In this document: positions 1-9,509 of the stretch, piece by piece
Layout of the letters: each line of letters starts with the position of its first letter
How positions within the stretch are numbered: position 1 is the first letter of the stretch
NCBI GenBank assembly: GCA_963971535.1
Contig: OZ020592.1
Coordinates: 59,407,060 to 59,471,059 of the forward strand
Reading direction: 5' to 3'
From: Notolepis coatsorum
Taxonomy: Eukaryota > Chordata > Actinopteri > Aulopiformes > Paralepididae
DNA length: 64,000 bases
Program-made: the position numbers and the translations under genes
The notes under the pieces: model-generated
Seen by the model: only the letters and a program-made list of their open reading frames with translations
The model's database searches: none
Told to the model about the DNA's origin: nothing

Positions 1-491
1 AAGTTTTAATTGCAGCCTGGAACATACATGTTTCGGAACCAATGTGTAACTAGACAGTTACAATATAACATTTATATTAATTAACCCAGTTAATGCCTTA
101 AGAGAAAGAGTCTGGTGGTCAATGTCACTTCGGATTGCTACGACACATCTCTACTGCTTGTGACAGGCTGTGGTGTGTTCCAGACATTACTCCTGTTGGG
201 AAACTATAGCGATGGTCTGTGCTCACCACACTTTTCTTCGGCCTCCCCGCAGCGAGCCGGCGTCTACCCCCGAGCTTCACAGTAATAATTCATTGATAAT
301 ATTTAGGGTTTGTTTCGTAGCCATGGATTAGACCAAGTCCGGGATCAGATAGTTAATTGAATGGACCAACTCTAGATAGTACTGTCATATCTTAGACCAT
401 GTCTGTAACCGGCCCATGTGTTAATATCCGTATACGTACATACACAGTATACCGGTACACTCTACAGACTAGAGTAATTGTATTCCTTCTC
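1..491. other. no recognised feature
   Basis: I see no exon, RNA gene or clear repeat here. It lies upstream of the first recognisable mfsd13a exon and is probably intronic sequence of that gene. Confidence 0.4.
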
Positions 492-1911
492 TTACTTACT
501 TCCTGTGGCAATATACAACAGTTTTGCCTTCATGCTGGGGGTAACTGGCAGAAAAGTGCAGCTGTTCCCAGGGAACACCTTCATAGCACCAGCTTGATGT
601 TTACAAGGTGCCCCTGAGCTGCCCACAGGACATGAGCACGTTTCAAGGTTTGTGTCGACCAGGTAGACCTTCCCAGGTGTGGAGGCACTCTCCACCTCGA
701 ACGTTGACCCATCAATCTACACATAATGACAGATATAAAAGGGAAGTCATAAGAGATACGCCACAAGTAAGGTAAGTCATAAGGAATGTTTTTTATACAT
801 TTATTTCCTATTTTCTAATCTGAGCAAACCTTGAATTTTAGGTGTTCTATTGTGCTACTATCGTATTAGACAATTACTTTTTACTTATTTTGTTACAAGA
901 AATGTCAAATCAACATAGGTCAAAAACACAACAGACTCAGTCATTGCATGCTGTATAAATTAGGTGTGTGTGCCTTTTTGTGCCAGTTTGATTGTTATTT
1001 ACCTGAGAAATGTTCTCTGGCTTGACGTCACTGGTCTTTACCAGGGACCTTGACTTGTGGAACCTGTCCCACTGGCCGAGAGCTGCATCTGTGATGTGTG
1101 CCTCGTAATACCCATTGAGGCGAGTGGTGAGGAAATCAAATAGTTGGGGCGCGTTGTAAGCCTTGGTCCGGCGCAGGATCTTATCCTTCACAATCCTATT
1201 TGCGGCTTCTGCATAGTTGTTCGTGTTGTTTCCACGGACCGGCAACGCTAGTCTGAAGCACAGGGCCCAAGACTCCTTCCGGCCATACAACGTCTCCAGG
1301 TATGCCCTGAAGTTGGGGTACCTGGCATTTTACAAAAAAACAAAATGTACAGGACAAGGAGGACAACAGACGACACCTTGCCAGGTGTTTGTGTGGTTGG
1401 TGTGTACCTGGTGTTGTGCTGGCACCTGTAGTCTCTCTGTATACAAATTATAAGATATTTATTTTACCAGAAAGATCCTCCCAAGATGTTGCATTGTCAT
1501 GAACCCATGAACCCAAGTAATGACATCCACTGTAGTTATGCAAATGTGGTTGAAATGGAAGAGTCAAATGATCCAGAGCCATCATATATTTGGAGACAAA
1601 TATTATAGTATCAGCCATAAATGACTTTTCAGCTGAACGTACTGAAAGTGGAAAATCACTTCTCAGGGAATGTTGACCATACCAACTCTAAAAGAACAAC
1701 ATACTCTGAAGATGATATTCTTGGGTCGCGTATGGGCCACTCTCCAGGTGACCTGCATCGACCTTGCCCACACCAGGATCTCCTCCTCAGACTGGTGAGT
1801 CATTCGCACAGTGGCCTCAAAAGAGGTATGGTCAACGCAGGATGGGTTCACCGTACGTCTGTACGTGCAGACATGATATGTGTAACCCTTCGGTAAAAAG
1901 TCCTTCAACAC
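492..1911 (-). pseudogene. SWIM zinc-finger protein of MULE-like transposon origin, fragmentary
   Basis: Three coding blocks lie in order on the minus strand. The N-terminal block (1911-1663) contains a WARSMQVTWRV stretch. A middle block (about 1323-1003) contains RGNNTNNYAEA followed by KDKILRRTKAYN. A C-terminal block (716-492) contains a SWIM zinc finger of form CxCx8CxH (CSCPVGSSGAPCKH). Splice-like sites fit the block edges: an AG acceptor before the middle block, a CAG|GT donor at 1003 and a TAG acceptor at 717-718. This order matches SWIM-containing proteins related to Mutator-like transposases. The catalytic part between the first and second blocks is not visible, so it is probably a decayed copy or part of a domesticated gene. 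It is antisense to mfsd13a and probably in one of its introns. The family assignment is by resemblance only. Confidence 0.5.
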
Positions 1912-1984
1912 ACAAGCAACAAGATGTTATTTTTTTGAAAGCCAGTAAATAATGACAAAAAAAGCATAGACACTTAGAAGAAGC

Positions 1985-2262
1985 AATGTACAGTCCCCCC
2001 ACCCACACCTACCCAACCTCCTCCAATGTACAGTTTCTACGTCAAATGTATAGCCTCTCTTTTCTGGACTCTTTTTGTATCACAAACAGTACTGTATTTG
2101 TAAATCTGGTATGTCATAAATGTCTAGATGTAGCAGTACTGTCTATCTGTATGTCATGTATGTCATATATGTTATCATGAATTGAAAATGGGGGACCCTG
2201 ATGTAAACAAGACGATGAATTGAAAATGGGGGACCCTGATGTAAACGAGACGAAAGTCTAGG
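1985..2262 (+). repeat. 3' end of a CR1/Rex-like LINE
   Basis: The sequence matches the 3' untranslated part of the LINE copies at 19612-20220 and, in reverse, 44383-44530. Shared words include the AATTGAAAATGGGGGACCCTG block and the ACAGTACTGTATTTG block. The terminal block is present twice in tandem (about 2187 and 2215). Confidence 0.65.
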
Positions 2263-2499
2263 CCTACCACAAGTTCAGGGTACGCATCCAGATTAGATTC
2301 ACATGGCGGAGTACAGGGAAAACGCTCATCATTGCTGACGCCCATCTTTTAAGATTTGCTGCCATATTAATGTATTATACATTCAATATATACTTCAATA
2401 TATCGAACATAACATAACATTATATTTGCGGCATTACATTTGCGGCATCTTTTTCTTTTTATCTTCTTGGCGCGATAACCTCGATAACCTTACGCTCAC

Positions 2500-2625
2500 C
2501 TCGCTCACCTTAGAGAGGGGCTTCGCTCAACCAATCAGAGAGGGGCTTCACTCAACCAATCAGAGAGGGGTCTGCAGAAATGGGCTCAACCAATCAGAGA
2601 GGGGTCTGCAGAAATGCAGCTACGG
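2500..2625. repeat. tandem repeat with three CCAATCAG boxes
   Basis: A unit of roughly 25-34 bp containing CTCAACCAATCAGAGAGGGG is repeated three times. The CCAAT boxes are at 2531, 2556 and 2590. CCAATCA is the core recognised by NF-Y, but there is no other promoter evidence and no nearby transcript start that I can see. Confidence 0.45.
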
Positions 2626-2956
2626 AAAGTAGAGACGCCCCCCTCTCTTGCATTTCTTCAGAGAGCGAGATCGGAGTTAATTTGGTAACCTGTACTTCCC
2701 CATTCTTATGTATATTTTAGACTCTGAGGATGTTATCTTTACTATCTTTACTAGAATCTGCTTTGTTCCAGGATGTAGGCTGTACTGCCTCCTTGATGGT
2801 TCAATGTTGTGTCATCGTGTTGGATCATAGGGCTCCCAGAGGCACAGTGCTTTCCAGATCATCTTTGTTTACACTCTAAACAACATGGCTTTTAGCACAC
2901 TCCTTTAATCTCCACTCTCCTTCTAATGTTGTTCATGTGTTGTGCGCCCCCTGCAG

Positions 2957-3053
2957 GTGTTTCACTGCCATTTCAACAGCAACTTCTTCCCTCTGTTCTT
3001 GGAGCACCTCCTATCGGACAGTATCTCTGCCTCTACAGGTTCTATTCTCCTGG
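2957..3053 (+). CDS. mfsd13a: mfsd13a exon (97 bp)
   Basis: The acceptor is CCCTGCAG|GT and the donor is CTGG|GTAAGAG. It encodes [20 protein letters not shown] and the start of the next helix. It ends one base into a Gly codon that the next exon completes. Confidence 0.88.
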
Positions 3054-6000
3054 GTAAGAGCACAGTGTGACATGGGGAGGAGAATAGTGATTCCATCATA
3101 GACAACTGGCATGCCAGCTTTTTATGATTGACAGATGAGCCTGTCCTTAGCCAAGCAAGATAAGATGATTTTACATTTTATGTGAGGGTGGTTACACACC
3201 GTAGGACTATCTGAGCAACTCTCAGGACGCTGTCACCTGCCTTGGTCAGTGTGGTTGAATCAAACCGTGTTTACCCCCATGGTACCATGGTCTGCCTATA
3301 CCACATGGTCTCGGTTTGTTTCCAAGTGGACCCTGGAGCAGTACGTTTTAAAAGTGTAATTATTTTAGTACTTTATAACATTTGTGCTCGTCATAATGGA
3401 AATGACCACAGTCTTTCGGGGTCATTTGTCAGGGTTTAAATATTGTCCAGTAAACTGCTGCCGTGCGCGATCACATGGCTTTGTTAATTGGTTCTAGTTA
3501 ATTTGTCAATTGGCAATGTGGAATAAAACCAAATTAAAAACTGAAGCAAAAGTAACAACTTCACTTCTGCTTTGGACTGTTTTAAATAAACTCTGATGTG
3601 AAAGTGCCCTAAGACTAGATTTGCTGTTCCAGTCCAATTTATAAAAAAAAAAAAAAAAAAAAAAAATTATTTGAGAAAAACTTTGATGTAGGATTTTAAT
3701 AAGCATCTTATACATTTGTTTGTGGGACAATTGTGGTCAATTTGTGAGTTCACTGTAATGCATAAACGCCAGTTAACCCTTTCACTGCCACACGACAGAA
3801 GGTTAACCCTTTACTATCACACAACAACCGACGGTCGCCGGCTGTCGTGTGGCAGTGAAAGGGTTAACCTTCTGTCGTGTGGCAGTGAAAGGGTTAACCG
3901 TTTTGGTAGTGTGGCAGTGAAAGTGCTGTAATATGTTAAAATAATAGCTCTACATTCTGACAGCCATCACTGATATACAGTAGATTGTCTGGTCAGTAAC
4001 ATGGGTCTCCCAGTCCCTCCGCTCTGCAGTAAACAGAAAATAAATGTTCCGGTATCCCGTTCCCACTTTATCCAATCAGGAGAGAGAACTCCACACTGCA
4101 AAATGGTCTGACCAAATTAAGAAATACAATTTAGCTATAAGCATATATGTGCGTGAAAGAAGTAAAATTATCTGCCAGTGCAGTAAGCAAATTTAGCTTG
4201 GCAAGATTTAAGTACAAATATCTAGGGTTCTCTCTCCTTATTGGATAAAGTGGGATACCAGAAAATATATTTTGTGTTTACTGCAGAGTGGAGGGACTGG
4301 GAGACCTGTGTTACTGACCAAATAGGTGTACAGCACCTTAACTGCTGCTTTGCTTCCCCACTCTGCAGGGATCTCTTACATCGCTCCCCACCTGAACAAC
4401 TTGTATTTCCTGACACTGTGCCAGCGCTATGGAGTTTACCAGGTCATCCGCTGGCTCTTCATGCTCAAACTGGGCCTCAGCGTGGCCATGCTGCTGGCAG
4501 GAGCCGACCACATCTACCTGCTGTGCATCTTCATCGCTAGGTATGAGACACAAACACAATCTTTCTAATGAGTAGTTGTGTGTCGTTGTCGAAGCTGCGT
4601 AAAGACAATAATTCTCAGTTTACCTTTTCCCTTTCTAAGTTTCTGTTTGCATGTGGCTCAGCTGTCTGTGTAAACATAGCGTTTGGCAGGTGCTTCTCGG
4701 AGCTCCAGCTGAGCAGGTGTTCTGTACCAGACGACCGCTCTACCTCCTGAACCACTGTCGCCCTATACTGTACTAGTTGTTGTTCATAAAAGCGACTCAC
4801 AAACGCATCCCTTGGCAGGTAGTGCTATGCAGAGGCCTTCTTTCACCATGAACACACCTGATTTTAAATCAATAAATCAACTAAACAAGAGCACCTGCAT
4901 CAATTAACTCCAACAAAAAATGGCCAGTTACTGTATAAGGTTTGAAATTAATGTAGTGCTGAATTATTGTAACATATAATAGTGAAATATAGACGAACCA
5001 GACATAGCCTACAAACTTGCTCACACAATTTTGTCCATCATTTAGAATAAACTGTAACATACATAAATGGATTCTACTGATCGTACTAGCAGTCTTATTA
5101 TTGTTAAACGGCTGCATGTTTAAATGGTCAAGAGATCTCTTCTCATTACAATATCGATTTTTTACATTTATTAATTTAGCTGACGCTTTTATCCAAAGCG
5201 ACTTACAAGTTCTGTACAACAACTCCGCAGGAAGGGTACAACTCTGGCAGCTAAGTAACAATGTTCATCAAACTGTTTTGAACTTGTGTGCTACAGTCTT
5301 GAGTGCATAGTAGTATAGACAGATTAGCATAGTAGGCTAAAGCAATATAGGCAAGGAAGATTATCTAGTATCAAAGTGCATGATCGTAAACGTATGGTAA
5401 CTACGTCTATTCTGCATCGAACATTGTACATATGTCTAAACTGAACACTGTGACCTCTTTTTTTTTTACTTCTAATTTTACTATGTTTTTATTTCATACT
5501 TATCTTGTCTTGCACAGTCTCTGGAGCGCAACAGTAAGAAGCATTTTGTACAAAAGTATTCTGTACTTCTGTATGACAACTATTAAAGAAACTTGAACTT
5601 GAAAAGACGGTATGAAGCTAACTCAACTCTCAATAACAGAATGTTGTGTTTGGGGGTTAGAGGCTGTAACCTCTCTCTCATAGCACTCAACAGTGTTGTG
5701 TTTGGGTAGCGCAGGGGTTCTCAAACCTTTTTATACTACGACCCCATTTTATTTAGGATTTCTTTTGGCGATCCCACACTTCGTATTGCGTAATTTCAAC
5801 ATGGAAAAGGAATATAAAAATAAAAGCACACATTGTTGAACTTGATCATGCATATTTATTAGAAGATGAAATTACAAGGGCGGTTAGGTGGCGTAGCGGA
5901 GATTGCGTTCGTCACCAACCCCGGAGCTGTGAGCTGGATTCGCCTGTTCGAATCCAGCTCACAGCTCCGGGGTTGTCACCAGCTTGGCTGGCCGTTCACA

Positions 6001-9000
6001 CTAATACAATTGGCTGTATTAGAGGGTGGGAGAAGCTGGCGGGGTGGGTCCGGGTCGTTGTAAACAGCGACTCCTACAGTTCGGTCGGGGCGCCTGCTAA
6101 GCGCGGATAGGACCTGAGTGGGATAGTGTGATCCTTCCACACGCTACGCCCTCTCAGGGAGGATCCGCGCTGCCAGGTGAAAAGAAGCGGTTGATTGGCT
6201 GGACGTGTGTCGGAGGAAGCACGTGATAGCCTCCACTCTCCCAGATGATCTGACTGTGGGGGGTAAGTGCGCAGGGGCGTCAATTTGGTATGGCAAGGTA
6301 TGGCACTCGCCATACCTTGGCAAATAAAAATGTAAAAAAAAAAAATAAAAAAAAAAATAATATTTTTATTTTTTTTATATATATATTTTTTTACTATTTT
6401 TTAAACAAACACATAAACATAAACATGACAACATAAAATTAGATATACAAGCATTAATTAACAGTGCACATCCAATGAAATTACCATTTAAATAAATGTA
6501 ATATACAAGGTATACACCTAATACTTGCTATCTAATACCCTATACATATATGCTCTCGCTCGCTCCCCCCCCCCCCCCCCCCGGGCCCCCCCTTGGATAA
6601 TCCATCCAATTATTTACAATTTTTTATGTTGATTTAGAATTCGAATGTCAACATTATGAACGAAGCTTCGAACTATTCGGTACAGCCCTAGCATGTTTTG
6701 ATATTGTCAATTATCTCACTTTTACTAGGTGACTTTTACTGTGACTAACTGAAATATGCCCAAAAAAAAGGAAAATGGACATAGGGACGTTTTTTTATCA
6801 AAGGGCAGCAGAGACAAGTGATACAGGGACACAGGTAAGGTCTGGCTTAGTGATTATAACAGTGCAGTTCAGCATTCAGTAACCCATACTTTTTGTGAAT
6901 GTGTTTTTGATACTACATACTGTTGAACACACACCTCAAAACCGTACCTAAGGAAAATTGGCTCAATTGCAAGAAAAGTAATAGACAGTTATGATATTAC
7001 ATTCTGCATAATTCGTATGCTAAATATTGTGGTTCCCTGCTTTAGTCTGTTGACACATTTCTATACTAAAAATGCTTGTGTAGTCCTGTGTCATACCTAA
7101 ATGTCATATAACTGAATTGTATAGAAACAACTCACCAAAAGTGACTATTGCACAACTGATTTGACAAAAAAAATTCCACCAAGGGGGAATTTGGTGGAAT
7201 TCCCCTTGGTGGAAATCCCCTTCACCCCCACCCCCACCCCCCCCTCGCCATACCTTGCCTTTTACTGAAATGACGCCACTGTAAGTGCGCAGCGACCAGG
7301 AAGGGGATTGGGAATTGGCATACGACTAACATTGGGATGGGAGAAAATCGGAGGAAAATGGAGGGGGAAAAAGATTAAAAAAAAAAGAATATAAAAAAGA
7401 AAAGAAAATGAGACTTAATGGGGAAGGGTGTGCTTGTACATTTGAACATAGTTCCATGATATGTGGCTGCATTGTGCTGAGAAAGAGGCGGAGATCCGCT
7501 TCTACTCTGAGGCGAGATCTGTATTTATATATTCTGTATTTATGTCGGTGCCGAAAATACGGCCTAATAGTGGTATGTTGATGCGAAGGGGACAAGCTTT
7601 CTCAGTGCAGCATTACACAACACTGGGTACTCGTTCCAGACTGATATCCAGAACTTTGCGGGCTGTCCCCGAACCCTGTTTTTGGGATTCGAACTTCGTC
7701 AGGGTTTTTCGAACGAACGTTCGAACCTTCGTTTTTTAATAAAAAAAAATATAATAATAACTTTTTTTTTAATAATATATATATATTTTATTATTTTTAG
7801 TATCCTCAAATTAAATCCTCAATTTGAATAAAGTGATTAATCTGATTAAATTAGTCTTTTCTTTTTATTAAATCAACTTTCCAGACCCAGACCCAGCCCA
7901 GGGAGTAGCCCCAGCCCAACTAAATCAATTAAATCAACTTTCTTTAATGAATATAACTCATCAGTTTCTTTTAATACTATAATATTAGTGTAGCCTAATC
8001 TTTATCTGCAACTGTGAAGAAAAACCCCATTGGTTTAAACAGAATTAATAGAAATAAAAAAAAAATCGAATGTTGATTTAGAATTCGAATGCCAACGTAA
8101 CAAACGAAGGTTAGAACGTTCTAACGTTTGGGCTCAGCCCGTCTCTCTTGTCTCTCTTTCGGGAAAATAGTTCCGTAATTGTTCAATGAGCCCTTCTATG
8201 TGGCTACAGATTATGGGCTTCAAATATTTTTTTGCAACATTCTGTTCCCCCAAAAAGCAATCAAGCAGAGTAAATACCCACTGATTATCCTGGAGTGCCA
8301 CAAACGGAGTTTCTTAATCCAGCTCTCCATTTTAGCTGCAAGTCCAAACAGGTCTGTGTCCCGACCTTGTAGTCCCAGATTCATCACCGCATTGAGGCGG
8401 TCAAATATGTTGGCTAGATATGCCAGCTGTGCCAGCCATTCATTATCAGCACATTTCTCTGCCAATGGGTTGTTTTTGTCTGAAAGGAAAATCTGCGCTT
8501 CTTCTCTCTCCACGCTTCTGACAACAAACCTATCTATTGCGAGTGTCCAGATTATACATGCGCAGGATGTACAGTACTGCTTGCTGGCTTTCCGGCGACT
8601 GCCACCAAGCCTCTTCAGCTCATTCAGAACGCAGCGGCCCGCCTGATCTCAAACCTACCGAAGTCAGCCCATGTCACCCCACTTCTTAGGGACCTGCACT
8701 GGCTCCCCATCGCCGCATGAATCCGCTTCAAGGCCCTCGACCTGGCATACCGTGTGGCAAAGGGAACCGCTCCCGCCTACCTCCGGACCGTCTAATGGTC
8801 TCTAACTACACACCCTCAAGACCCCTACGCACTGCATCTTCTGGCCGCCTCAGACCTACTCCTATCCAAGCTCCGGGAGGGTCATCAAGGAGAAGCCGCC
8901 TATTCTCGGTCCTTGCCCCACAATGGTGGAAATGAACTGCCCACCACAGTTGGGACAACCGAAACCTGTCCAATCTTTCGCCGTCGACTAAAGACGCACT

Positions 9001-9442
9001 TCTTCAACCATTATCTGAAATGACATTTTTTTTTTATCTAACCCTAACTAATCTTGCTGTCATGCACTAATATACTAACCTACACTGTAGCACTCAACAC
9101 TGATGAACATTGTTACTCAGCTGATAGAGTTGTACCCTTCCTGATGACTTGTTGTACAGAACTCGTAAATCGCTTTGGATAAAAGCGTCAGCTAAATGAC
9201 TAAATGTAAATGTGTATTGGAATACCGTGGCCCTCCGAGACATGGCGAATACACACAGCTGCCAGGTGGAAAACTCCATCTGAGTTGGGCTCGTCGGTTT
9301 TTCTCTTGATTAAAAAAGAAATGTGCTGCCAATGCGCGACCTCACTGTCACCTACCCTCAACCCCACTTTGGTTCGTGACCCATAGTTTGAGAACCGCTG
9401 GGGTAGAGGTTAACTCTGTTGTGTTTGGGGTTAGAGGCTGTA

Positions 9443-9509
<67 letters not shown>

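Larger units (their letters stand above)
5712..9400. mobile_element. hAT element with nested insertions
   Basis: The left end is CAGGGGTTCTCAAACC and the right end, read inward, is CAGCGGTTCTCAAACTATGG. Flanking 8-bp sequences GGGTAGCG (5704-5711) and GGGTAGAG (9401-9408) match at 7 of 8 bases. 8-bp duplications and CAGNG ends are hAT hallmarks. A minus-strand hAT transposase fragment near 8220-8513 may belong to it. It has been hit by a SINE (from about 5876), another hAT inside that SINE, a hAT-like palindrome and an L2 fragment. It lies in an intron of mfsd13a. Confidence 0.75.
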
